This document shows positions 35,008 through 43,337 of a DNA stretch of 64,000 bases, piece after piece. Both the position numbers and the translations under genes were made by a program. The notes beneath the pieces are model-generated. The model ran no database searches. It was not told the origin of the DNA and saw only the letters and a list, made by a program, of their open reading frames with translations. Position 1 is the first letter of the stretch; every line of letters starts with the position of its first letter. The DNA lies in NCBI RefSeq assembly GCF_002607735.1, contig NZ_NBVR01000018.1:124001-188000 (forward strand), written 5' to 3'. This DNA comes from Proteus alimentorum (GTDB taxonomy: Bacteria > Pseudomonadota > Gammaproteobacteria > Enterobacterales > Enterobacteriaceae).

Positions 35008-36706
35008 ATTCGGTAACTCCAGCAGGTTGAGAGGAGGACACGGTAGGGGCTTTGAGTGAAATCACATTATCTGCAATCACATGAGTAAAGTGCTGGTGGC
35101 TGACTAAGGCAATACCCGTGGTTGGCAGATGTTGTTTTAGCAATTTCAACATGTTTAATGCATTTTGTTCATCAAGTGCAGAGGTGGTTTCATCTAATAA
35201 AATAAGCTCTGGTTTATTGAGTAATAAACGGGCAAAAATAAGGCGCTGTTGCTCACCACCGGATAGACGTGTTGTCCAATCCGTTTCCAGTGAAAGTTGA
35301 TTTTTTATTTTGTCTAAGCCTACCAAGTGAAGCACTTCTTCGTACTCATTAGCAGAGAATTGATTAGGCTGACAAGGATAAGCGAGCAGACTGTCTAAAC
35401 GTGCAAAAGGTAGATACATGCGCTGTGGGATCCAGCATACATTTGGTGAACGCTGAATTTCCCCTTTGAAATAAGGCCAATGCCCACTTAATGCTCTAAG
35501 CAGTGTTGATTTACCTAAACCAGAACAACCTTCGATAACGGTTAACTCACCTGCTTTTACAGATAAATTAATATCTTGGATTAGCAGGCTGTCATCTTGC
35601 ATAAATAGAGAAAGATTGGCTTTTAACTTAGTCTGTTTATCATTTAAATCAGTGACTTCTGGCTCATGATCGTGCTCTAAAAGCACCACGAAATTATAAA
35701 GACGGGTTACCGTTGCTTGCCATGCGGCAATCTCTTTATACGAGAAAATAAACCAACTTAATGCACCCGCAACACTAGAGAATGCTTGTCTCAACTGCAT
35801 TAATCCCCCTAGCATTAACTCGCCAGCAAGGAATTTAGGTAAGGCAAAAATAATCGGTGCCATTGCAGTAGCTTGTTGATAACCCACCGTGAAGAATGCA
35901 AGGTTTCTTTCGTAGCGTATAAGATTATTCCAGTTATGAATAACCCCTAAAAAACGACCCATTAATTCGTTGCGATCACTGGTTTCACCACGTTGACCTG
36001 CAATCGCATCACCATGTTGTTTACGGGTGATCAGCGCAGTACGGTAATCCGCTTCTTTGCGCTGTTTATCCATATTAATTTTACGTAATGGTGAACCAAT
36101 AAACTGCGTAATGGTGATCCCGATAATGGTATAGATAATACAAGCCCAGAACATATAGCCGGGGATAGTCCACTCACTACCACCTAATGTGAAAGAGATA
36201 GCGCCAGACAGTGACCAAAGAATAGTGGCAAAAGAGATAAGCGTGAGTAACGAGTGCAAAAATGTCACCGTTAAACGCATGGTGGATTCGATCAGTAAAC
36301 GAATATCTTCGGCAATACGCTGATCTGGGTTATCAGGCTCTTGAGAAGTGAGTCTTAACATGTAGTGTTTACTGTTTTTTGATAACCAGCGGTCGAGGAC
36401 TTGCTCTGTCATGCCTTCTCGCCAGCGAATGACCATTTTTTGGCGTAAGAAATCACCCATTACTACCACAGTAATTAATCCTGCAATAATGATGACAAAT
36501 TGTTGAAGGAGCTTGTAGAGTGCTTGTCCATCAAGTTGTTGTAATGCGTTATAAAAACCGCCATTCCATTCATTCATTTTGACGTTAAACCAAACGGAGG
36601 ACAGGGTTAAAGTCAAAGAGACAATTAATAGAAACCAGCAGTAAAGGGCGGCACGCCGCCCCCAAAAAGGTGAAACTAAATAGAAAAATTGTTTTATTGT
36701 TTTCAT
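34997..36706 (-). CDS. yddA: YddA-like SbmA/BacA-type ABC transporter
   Basis: This 569-residue protein joins an N-terminal membrane domain of the SbmA/BacA type (segments near residues 18-40, 60-82, 135-160, 175-200) to a C-terminal ATPase domain. The ATPase has Walker A GCSGLGKST, signature LSGGEQQR and Walker B LILLDETTSALD, all intact. E. coli YddA is 561 residues and lies in the yddA-yddB-pqqL locus. FusD of the related Fus system is an ABC protein presumed to import peptides made by the protease. Here the gene lies between the receptor (63 bases upstream) and pqqL (11-base overlap), an obvious operon. Confidence 0.9.
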   Translation of the reverse strand: MKTIKQFFYLVSPFWGRRAALYCWFLLIVSLTLTLSSVWFNVKMNEWNGGFYNALQQLDGQALYKLLQQFVIIIAGLITVVVMGDFLRQKMVIRWREGMTEQVLDRWLSKNSKHYMLRLTSQEPDNPDQRIAEDIRLLIESTMRLTVTFLHSLLTLISFATILWSLSGAISFTLGGSEWTIPGYMFWACIIYTIIGITITQFIGSPLRKINMDKQRKEADYRTALITRKQHGDAIAGQRGETSDRNELMGRFLGVIHNWNNLIRYERNLAFFTVGYQQATAMAPIIFALPKFLAGELMLGGLMQLRQAFSSVAGALSWFIFSYKEIAAWQATVTRLYNFVVLLEHDHEPEVTDLNDKQTKLKANLSLFMQDDSLLIQDINLSVKAGELTVIEGCSGLGKSTLLRALSGHWPYFKGEIQRSPNVCWIPQRMYLPFARLDSLLAYPCQPNQFSANEYEEVLHLVGLDKIKNQLSLETDWTTRLSGGEQQRLIFARLLLNKPELILLDETTSALDEQNALNMLKLLKQHLPTTGIALVSHQHFTHVIADNVISLKAPTVSSSQPAGVTEYVS

Positions 36707-36769
36707 TGCTTATCGGTCATATTTTTATTGTGTATCGACTTGGTTGCTCACATTAACTTCGTCAATTTA

Positions 36770-39526
36770 TTAATAGTCGTAGCTGACTTGTAACCAGAAC
36801 TGACGACCGGGTTCATAAGATTTGTAATCGTTATTTTTATAAGTGAAGTGATCGGCAACGTTTTTAGTATTAAGGACGTTATTCACTTCCACAGAGACAC
36901 CTACACCATAAGCAAACTCAGGCTGCCAACTTAACTTTGTATCCCATGTAAAGCGGCTGCTGTAATTTTGTTTTTTATAGGCATAAATATAACCCGCTTC
37001 ATCTGTTTTGATCGGGTTACCGTTATTGGTTTTTTCTGCTTGAGAGCGCCAGCTATTCCATTGCAATTGGTTAAACCACGTCACATTCCATTCATCCCAA
37101 ACGCTAGTGAGATCTGCTGTGATTTTTAATGGCGAGTTGAAATTACCAGAGGGTAGGTCTTTGGCATCAATGATTTTTCCATCATATAGCACTTTGTTTC
37201 GGTTAACGTTTTGAGTGTTTGGACTAAAATCAGCATAACCTGAATCTTTAGGGGTATTGGTTTTGCTTTGTTGCCAGCTTATTGAAGCATTGAAAACATG
37301 ATCAGCTTGTGCCAATTCCCAAGGCTGGCTATTTTTCACCGATAAAGTTACCGTATCGTGTGAACTACGACCATTATTATTAAATGCACGAATATTGATT
37401 TTTTCGTAATCAGTGCTTTCAGGATATTTTGTATCACTACGCACTTCATCACGACCGTTACGATGAACGTATTGTAAACGCCATGTTGTTGAGGCAATTT
37501 CTTGTTGCAAACCTAAGGTGAATTCATCGTTGTAAGGTGTTTTTAAGGAATCTATACCGTCAAAATCGGTACGGTTATTCCAACGGGCATCAGGTGATTC
37601 GCAATCGAAGTAACAGTGTTGCAAACCTGCATTTTGTGCCCCATACAATGCGTAAGTTAACATGGAGCGACCGTAGTAACGGTTTACACCACCAATTAAG
37701 AGGGTATTGCCTGTACCCCAAACATCATAAGTACCACTTAAACGAGGTGAAATATTGTTTCTTTGAACAAAATCATCTCTATCTAAACGAATACCAGGAC
37801 GCAGCGTTAAGCGTTTATATTGAATATTGTCATCAAGATAGATTGCATAATTTGTATAGGTTGCACTATGGCTTCCTGATTGGAAGCGCGTTGTATTTGA
37901 GCGCCCGCCACTCCACTCGTTTGTATCGGGATCTGTTATTCCCGTATAGAAGTAACTATAAAAATCTTTATCTCTGATATAAGAGCCTTTGGTTCTAGCA
38001 ACTTCAAAACCTGTTGTAGGTTGGTGTATGGTTGAACCTAAGTCATAAGAGTTAAAACGCATTATCGCTTTAGTACTTACGGTTTCTTGATTGCTCTTTA
38101 GATCACCCTGACCACCACTGTTATAACTTGTTGGTGTTGACCAACCAGTAATCGCATCATCTAAACGAATAAAGTAATTTTGATCATTCGTTCGTTTATC
38201 TTCTAATTTTTGATAACCCGTTGTTAATTCTAAGGTACCAAGATCTAACTTATGTTTATACAGTGCAGTAAAACTTAAACCATTATGCTCATTATCATAG
38301 CCTGAATTATAGACTGAACCTGAGAATAGATAGCTTTTATAACGCGCGATATTACTTGATAAATCAAGAGATTGAGTATCTGAAATATCCCAAGAGTATT
38401 TAATAAAATAGCTATCTGAGGTACGAGTTTGGTCGCGATAACCAGCGTTTTGTTCAACTTGTTCTAATTCATAGTCAGGTGTATGGATAAAGCCACCTGC
38501 GCTACTCATCATCATAGGAATGGTTGATTCACGGCGAGAAGCAGAGAATATTAAACCTGTATGCTCAGTTAACCCTGTTTCAAACCAACCACCGAAGTTT
38601 TGTTTGTCATATTTTTTCTGGAAACGAGCAGGGTTACTAAAATCATTGTTTGCTGTATCAAAATGTAGTTTTGGATCAGTGAAAATATTGTTCCAGCTTG
38701 AGCGCGTTGTGCGGTAATAGGCATTGGCATGAGTTTCGCCTGACCAACGACGGCTTTGTACATCAACAGTTCCGCCTGTAAATCCGCCAAACTCCACAGG
38801 AATGTTGTTATCATAAACTGTGACACTATCAATTAAGCGACTATCAAGGTACATACCTTGTTCATCACTAGTAACACGAGTATTGGTTTCACCATTACCT
38901 GAATTAGCCGGATCAAAGTCATTGTTAAAGCTGACACCGTCAAGTTTGTAAGCGTTTTGATAACTGCTAGAACCATGAATAGAGATGCGTGAAGGTTTAA
39001 TTTCACCCTGATTCATTGACGTGCTGTCATTATTGGAGAACTGTACAGCAGGGTTACTTTTGAGTAAGTCAGTGATATTACCATCACCCGTATTACGCTG
39101 TTTTATCTCTTCTGAAGTAATGTATTGCGGTGCGGAAATGACATCGGTAGAAGGGTGATAACTGCTACCAACACCTATTACTTTAACTTCAGGAATAACA
39201 ATTGCGTTAGTCGTGGCAAGAGGACGAATAACAAATCCACTGCCTTGTGGAATAATTTCTAATCCGCTACCAATTAAGACTTTTTGTAATGCTGTTTGGG
39301 TTTCATATTGACCTGAAAGTGCTGGAGCACGTAGGTTTTTAACCGAATTTGCATCAAATAAAATTTGTACTTGCCCTTGTTTTGCAATGGCACTTAATGA
39401 ATCAGCTAAAGACTGTTCTGGTAAAGCCACTGAAACTGTAGATGCATAAGCACAAGGTGCGGCAATAGTGGTACTTATTAGTAATGCTAGCAAAGACCTC
39501 TTAAGGGCCCCTTTTTTGTTATTCAT
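36770..39526 (-). CDS. TonB-dependent receptor with STN signalling domain (YddB/FusA-like)
   Basis: This outer-membrane receptor is 918 residues from the ATG at 39526. The signal peptide ends near ...PCAYA. An STN domain follows (about residues 30-100: VALPEQSLADSLSAIAKQGQ...LSGQYETQTALQKVLIGSGL), then a possible TonB box (IVIPEVKVIG), the plug (YITSEEIKQRN...LLKSNPAVQ...RISIHGSSSYQNAYKLDGV...EFGGFTGGTVDVQ) and a 22-strand-type barrel ending in FWLQVSYDY. STN domains signal ligand occupancy to a FecR-type anti-sigma factor, and such a gene is adjacent. The open frame begins at a GTG at 39604, but GGTGA at 39538-39534 favours the ATG. Locus context suggests import of a protein or peptide, possibly iron-containing. 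Confidence 0.88.
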   Translation of the reverse strand: MNNKKGALKRSLLALLISTTIAAPCAYASTVSVALPEQSLADSLSAIAKQGQVQILFDANSVKNLRAPALSGQYETQTALQKVLIGSGLEIIPQGSGFVIRPLATTNAIVIPEVKVIGVGSSYHPSTDVISAPQYITSEEIKQRNTGDGNITDLLKSNPAVQFSNNDSTSMNQGEIKPSRISIHGSSSYQNAYKLDGVSFNNDFDPANSGNGETNTRVTSDEQGMYLDSRLIDSVTVYDNNIPVEFGGFTGGTVDVQSRRWSGETHANAYYRTTRSSWNNIFTDPKLHFDTANNDFSNPARFQKKYDKQNFGGWFETGLTEHTGLIFSASRRESTIPMMMSSAGGFIHTPDYELEQVEQNAGYRDQTRTSDSYFIKYSWDISDTQSLDLSSNIARYKSYLFSGSVYNSGYDNEHNGLSFTALYKHKLDLGTLELTTGYQKLEDKRTNDQNYFIRLDDAITGWSTPTSYNSGGQGDLKSNQETVSTKAIMRFNSYDLGSTIHQPTTGFEVARTKGSYIRDKDFYSYFYTGITDPDTNEWSGGRSNTTRFQSGSHSATYTNYAIYLDDNIQYKRLTLRPGIRLDRDDFVQRNNISPRLSGTYDVWGTGNTLLIGGVNRYYGRSMLTYALYGAQNAGLQHCYFDCESPDARWNNRTDFDGIDSLKTPYNDEFTLGLQQEIASTTWRLQYVHRNGRDEVRSDTKYPESTDYEKINIRAFNNNGRSSHDTVTLSVKNSQPWELAQADHVFNASISWQQSKTNTPKDSGYADFSPNTQNVNRNKVLYDGKIIDAKDLPSGNFNSPLKITADLTSVWDEWNVTWFNQLQWNSWRSQAEKTNNGNPIKTDEAGYIYAYKKQNYSSRFTWDTKLSWQPEFAYGVGVSVEVNNVLNTKNVADHFTYKNNDYKSYEPGRQFWLQVSYDY

Positions 39527-39595
39527 TCTCATTTCACCAATCCCATTCACTAACTTAATAATTGTTGTTACTAAGGAAGAGGGTGAAATGAGAAT
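39525..39595 (-). promoter_or_regulatory. Inverted repeat placing the receptor ribosome site in an mRNA stem
   Basis: ATTCTCATTTCACC (39525-39538) and its exact complement at 39582-39595 face each other across 43 bases. On the minus-strand mRNA the downstream arm is the receptor's own ribosome site plus start codon (GGTGAAATGAGAATG), and the upstream arm is an anti-ribosome-site. A 14-bp stem would block translation. Bases just upstream (GGTGAGGATAATTCTCA) can pair locally with part of the blocking arm, so an alternative open fold is imaginable. The repeat is seen; the regulation is inferred. Confidence 0.55.
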
Positions 39596-39635
39596 TATCC
39601 TCACCTGTAAAAAAGAATATTTTTCATATTTATTT

Positions 39636-40664
39636 TTACTTGTTGATAATTAACGCATTATTTTTATCGGTAAAAACAACATTAACCGGCAATATAAGTG
39701 GAATTGCGGTAATAAAGTCTTTGGCATCATTTATGTTAGCGACTCCTGAGACTTTCATTTTGGCAATTTCGGGGGAGGAAATTTGAATATTGATATTAAG
39801 ATAAGGTTTGAGTTTGGTTATCACTTCATCCAATGGGCGCTCAAAGAAATGCAGTTGACCAAAACGCCAACTTCCCACGGAGTCAATATTAACCGAAGAG
39901 ATAACAAAACTGTCACTCGTTAATGTGCTGGTGGCCTGAGAGCCCGCATACAAATAGGCGGGAGAAGATTTTGGTGTTGCTTTTACTTCGACGATCCCTT
40001 CATGGACAGCAACGTTAATTTGATTGTTATCGTAGCGATTAACTTCAAACTCAGTGCCGACAACTTTAATTAATCGGGTATCAGCATGAACATAAAAAGG
40101 GCGATACGGATTTGATTTTACCTTGAAATACGCTTGTCCTTTATCTAGCCATAATCGTCTTTCTTCTTGCACATAAGCCACTCTTACCTGTGTGTTTCTG
40201 TCTAAATAGACTTTAGAGCCATCAGCTAAGGTCATTTCTTTCGGTAAGTCGCTGGTTGCAAGCGTCATATTATCCATCAGTAATGCAGGTAAATGACTAT
40301 AAGGAAGATATAAAACAGTGAGTAAACAAAGCGTCGCTGTGGTGTGGATCATTGGTCGCCAAGGTGAGCGCTTTTTCTTTTCAACGGCGGCTATTGTTGG
40401 TCGTGGTAATGCATCACATTGACGCCAGAGCCCTGCAATATCCTGATACGCTTGCCGGTTTACATCATTTTCTATCCACACTTTAAATGCTTGGCGTTGT
40501 TTAGGGGTCATCCTTTGGCTGTGTTGTCGGGTGAACCAAAGGGCCGCTTGCTCATCAGTCGAAGCGTTGAGTAATTCATCATCAGTCTCCAAAAAAAGGG
40601 AGTCTGCATCCTCATCTGTGTGAGGTCTCGTTTCCGGTATGTTTTTTTCCGGCTTACTCATCAT
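39636..40664 (-). CDS. FecR-like anti-sigma factor / transmembrane signal relay
   Basis: This protein is about 342 residues from the ATG at 40664. The N-terminal cytoplasmic part carries the DUF4880-like motif (STDEQAALWFTRQHSQRMTPKQ...FKVWIENDVNRQAYQDI). One membrane segment lies near residues 110-130, and the periplasmic FecR domain follows (LADGSKVYLDRNTQVRV, VHADTRLIKVVGTEFEVN, VAVHEGIVEV), ending in an STN-like module (FFERPLDEVITKLKPYLN). By family precedent it holds the adjacent sigma factor and releases it when the receptor's STN domain signals. Its start overlaps the sigma gene stop by 11 bases. AGGAG at 40679-40675 is the ribosome site. The longer open frame starting inside the sigma gene is not credible. 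Confidence 0.92.
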   Translation of the reverse strand: MMSKPEKNIPETRPHTDEDADSLFLETDDELLNASTDEQAALWFTRQHSQRMTPKQRQAFKVWIENDVNRQAYQDIAGLWRQCDALPRPTIAAVEKKKRSPWRPMIHTTATLCLLTVLYLPYSHLPALLMDNMTLATSDLPKEMTLADGSKVYLDRNTQVRVAYVQEERRLWLDKGQAYFKVKSNPYRPFYVHADTRLIKVVGTEFEVNRYDNNQINVAVHEGIVEVKATPKSSPAYLYAGSQATSTLTSDSFVISSVNIDSVGSWRFGQLHFFERPLDEVITKLKPYLNINIQISSPEIAKMKVSGVANINDAKDFITAIPLILPVNVVFTDKNNALIINK

Positions 40665-41202
40665 TCGTGCATTTCTCCTGTCCTGCATCGACATATCTTT
40701 TGCAATGTAATAGGGCAGCCGCAATATGTTTTTCCACCATGCTGATTGAGATTTCCATTTGCTCTGCAATTTCGCTTTGTGATAGTCCATCAAAACGATA
40801 AAGAACAAATGCTTCTCGACGGCGTGGAGGTAATGTTTCAATTGCTTCGCTAAGTAGATCTAAGCGCTGTTGATGCTCTAGGACATATCCCGGATCAAGC
40901 TCCGTGGTATAACTTTGAGCGGCGTCATCTAGTTCACAATCATCCTGATAGATATCTTTTTGCTTTTGATTTTTTCTCCAATGGTCAATCAAAACGTGGT
41001 TCGCTATTTTAAACAGAAAAGCACGCTGTTCTTGCACAGGTGTTTGTTCTTTTCTGTTTAGCCATAGTGTAAACACATCTTGAGACAAATCATCTGCATC
41101 ATGGTAATTCCCCGTACGTTTGTGGAAAAAACGCACAAGTTGTCCATAGGTTGATTGATAGGCACAACTAATTTTTTGTGCCAATGATTTATCGCTAGCC
41201 AT
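40654..41202 (-). CDS. FecI-like ECF sigma factor
   Basis: This 182-residue extracytoplasmic-function sigma factor has region 2 (FFHKRTGNYHDADDLSQDVFTLW...AFLFKIANHVLIDHWR) and region 4 (LPPRRREAFVLYRFDGLSQSEIAEQMEISISMVEKHI) typical of the FecI group, which activates genes for TonB-dependent uptake. Its partner anti-sigma gene follows with overlap. A Fur-like sequence lies about 60-78 bases upstream, between it and the divergent TonB-like gene. The likely targets are the receptor-yddA-pqqL genes downstream. Confidence 0.93.
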   Translation of the reverse strand: MASDKSLAQKISCAYQSTYGQLVRFFHKRTGNYHDADDLSQDVFTLWLNRKEQTPVQEQRAFLFKIANHVLIDHWRKNQKQKDIYQDDCELDDAAQSYTTELDPGYVLEHQQRLDLLSEAIETLPPRRREAFVLYRFDGLSQSEIAEQMEISISMVEKHIAAALLHCKRYVDAGQEKCTNDE

Positions 41203-41261
41203 AATCTCTGGTGTCTAAAAAAGAGTGAAATAATAAGCTCTTACTGCTTCTCATGCGAACA

Positions 41262-41280
41262 AGTTATGATAATTATCAAG
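41262..41280. promoter_or_regulatory. Possible Fur site between the sigma gene and the TonB-like gene
   Basis: AGTTATGATAATTATCAAG matches 12 of 19 positions of the classical Fur box, with an unbroken TGATAATTATCA palindrome at its centre. Its place in a divergent promoter region between two iron-uptake-type genes makes it more credible than the score alone. The surrounding DNA is AT-rich, so chance is not excluded. Confidence 0.42.
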
Positions 41281-41373
41281 CTAATTTTTTATTGTATTAT
41301 TAATAATAAGCAATATCATTTGTGTTTATATTATGCCTATAATTCACAAGAATGAAAATCAGAGGCAAGAATT

Positions 41374-42171
41374 ATGAGTAGTATGTCGGCGACTTTTTCA
41401 CGCCGTAGGTCATTTTCTATTGGTGGATTAACCGCCAGTATTTTATTTCATGCAACGTTAGCCGTTGTCGCTATTGGCTGGATAACATCTAAAGATGAAC
41501 GCCATGGTGTTTTGCCACCTGCAATGACAATAAGCCTTGGTGTTTATCAATTAGCACAGGCAGAGACAAAAGAAGTACCCGTTGGACCTGAGAAAGTGAT
41601 GTCTGTTCCTGAACCTGCAGAGACAGAGCCTGAACCTATCAAAGAAGTGTTAGATTTACCTAAAATGCCTGTAGTAGAACAAGGCACTTATGAGCGTATA
41701 CCAGAAAAACCGAAAGTAAAACCGGTTGTAAAACCTAAGCCTGTTGCGGTAAAAGTACCTGATGATCTTCCTGTTTCAGAAGCACCATCAGATATAACAA
41801 GCGCACCTATTTCTGGCTCTAATACAAGCAGCAGTGCTCAATTTAATAGTTTATCTTCCTCTTCAGTGAGTGGACAAATGGGCTGGGAAAGTTTAGTACA
41901 TAGTCATCTTGAAATGTATAAACGTTATCCACGTACAGCAATACGTTTTAAAGCGACAGGCGTGACACAAGTTTCTATTGTGTTAAATGCTAAAGGTGAA
42001 GTATTAGATGCGAAAGTGGAAACATCATCAGGTAATCGTATTCTTGACAGAGAAGCATTAAATACAATTAAACGTGCTTCACCGCTTCCTGCGCCTGAAA
42101 GTTACCGCTTAGTTAATGGGAATATTTCGTTTACAGCACCTTTAAGTTTTGATTATAAGCAAGAGAGTTAA
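41374..42171 (+). CDS. TonB-like energy transducer
   Basis: This 265-residue protein has one N-terminal membrane anchor (about residues 18-40: LTASILFHATLAVVAIGWI), a Pro/Glu/Lys-rich periplasmic spacer (EPAETEPEPIKE, KPKVKPVVKPKP), a Ser-rich hinge and a C-terminal TonB domain (YPRTAIRFKATGVTQVSI...REALNTIKRASPLPAP). It would pass proton-motive-force energy to a TonB-dependent receptor. It is divergent from the sigma gene of the PqqL/YddAB-type locus, so it may be a dedicated partner, as FusB is in the Fus system. AGAGG at 41361-41365 precedes the ATG. No exbB/exbD genes are adjacent, so it would share the housekeeping pair. Confidence 0.9.
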   Translation: MSSMSATFSRRRSFSIGGLTASILFHATLAVVAIGWITSKDERHGVLPPAMTISLGVYQLAQAETKEVPVGPEKVMSVPEPAETEPEPIKEVLDLPKMPVVEQGTYERIPEKPKVKPVVKPKPVAVKVPDDLPVSEAPSDITSAPISGSNTSSSAQFNSLSSSSVSGQMGWESLVHSHLEMYKRYPRTAIRFKATGVTQVSIVLNAKGEVLDAKVETSSGNRILDREALNTIKRASPLPAPESYRLVNGNISFTAPLSFDYKQES

Positions 42172-42230
42172 ATTATATATTTATTATATAAAAAATAATC
42201 ATTAAAAATAAATAATTTAAAGAAACAGAA

Positions 42231-42262
42231 ACTAAAAAACCACCGGGAGGTGGTTTTTTAGT
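42231..42262 (+). terminator. Terminator of the TonB-like gene
   Basis: ACTAAAAAACCACC (42231-42244) and GGTGGTTTTTTAGT (42249-42262) form a perfect 14-bp stem around 4 bases. It also overlaps the end of a phage-derived reading-frame remnant on the opposite strand. Confidence 0.85.
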
Positions 42263-42345
42263 ATTTGTGTTCGTCGGCATCGCAATTTTTCAGCGTCGCG
42301 GAGAAGATTGCCGGCTCTTTTATCCCCACCAACAGAAAAAAGAGT
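42232..42345 (-). pseudogene. C-terminal remnant of a phage Ash/Icd-like protein
   Basis: On the minus strand an open stretch without any start codon reads SVGGDKRAGNLLRDAEK followed by LRCRRTQILKNHLPVVF and a stop at 42234-42232. I associate this tail with small Ash/Icd-like proteins of P4-type satellite phages that are scattered in Enterobacterales. The stretch is visibly more GC-rich than its flanks. The family assignment is from memory of the motif and should be treated as tentative; the lack of a start marks it as a fragment. Confidence 0.45.
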
Positions 42346-42374
42346 ATCATAGTGAAAATATAACTGCAATATAA

Positions 42375-43337
42375 TTATTTAATAGAATTTTCATATAATA
42401 AAATTTCATTATCAACTTCATCAATATATAAAGATTTACTGTCGTTAGTATACATATACATCTCTTTTAATATAATTAAATTTCTTTTTGCCTTATCTAA
42501 TTCTATTTTTAATGAATTATTTTTCTCTCTTAACTCTTCTAGTTCCAAATATATTTTACTTCTTGATATTGATGATAGTAATGCTTTATCTAGTTGTCTG
42601 CGATCATGTTTACAAATTGAAGCACGATAATCTTGGTGGCGATAATATTTTTTACGGCTATTTAATTTAAATAAAGGCGGGAGTATACGAGTAATACAAA
42701 CAGTTTGGATCATATCACATAAAGCATAAGTTTCTTTTTTAGCAAGATCACCAATGTTTTTTATTGATTAATCTGATAATTTAAAAATAGAGGTATTAAC
42801 CGCTAAATCGTGAGGTTTTTTTGATGTAAGTGGAATAACCTTAACACCTCTATCATCAGCTTTAATAACAATCGCAGGTCTTCTTTTATGCATCTCCCCT
42901 TGTTGAATACTATCAGGATAACGTTTGTTCGTTTTTATGCCTTCATTTAAGGTTACACAAGGAGAAATATGTCCAAATTCAACAATAATAATTTTACCAA
43001 GATATAATATTGATTTAGCACTTTTATGATTTTTATTTTTTAATGTTTGAGGTAAATAAGTATCACCTGAGTTATCTTTAGGAAATAACCAAATATTAAT
43101 AATTAATTTATTATTAATATATTCTATTTCTTATTTTTTTAATTCCCATCGATATTCTTTTCTACCAACAAATGATTTTGTTATAAATACTGGATATGAT
43201 TTTTCATTATCAACGTTATCTTTAAATAGTGGAGTGATAACTTCATTTATTCCATTTAAAATAATATTTCCTAATAACTTATCTGTACAGAATTGACTAA
43301 ATTCAAAATAGTTAATCATTATCATAAAATAATCCAT
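42375..43337 (-). pseudogene. PemK/MazF-like toxin gene interrupted by two in-frame stops
   Basis: One reading frame of 321 codons spans 43337-42375, broken only by TAA at 43133-43131 and TAA at 42770-42768, with no frameshift between the pieces. The middle piece contains LGKIIIVEFGHISPC...GEMHKRRPAIVIKADDRGVKVIPLTSKKP, which has the layout of the PemK/MazF endoribonuclease fold. After the second stop the frame continues ALCDMIQTVCITRILPP, the usual next block of that fold, then a charged coiled coil (LELEELREKNNSLKIELDKAKRN). The N-terminal 68 codons are unrecognised and the start has no good ribosome site, so the gene may once have begun further upstream. The DNA is very AT-rich. No antitoxin gene is visible. 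It is most likely decayed. Confidence 0.6.

Noticed and set aside
37537-37977. 146-codon plus-strand open frame
   Set aside because: It is antisense to the receptor gene; its Tyr/His/Arg-rich composition is what a barrel gene gives when read backwards.
42488-42670. 60-codon plus-strand open frame in the decayed patch
   Set aside because: It is opposite the coiled-coil part of the broken toxin gene; hydrophobic bias comes from the AT-rich complement.
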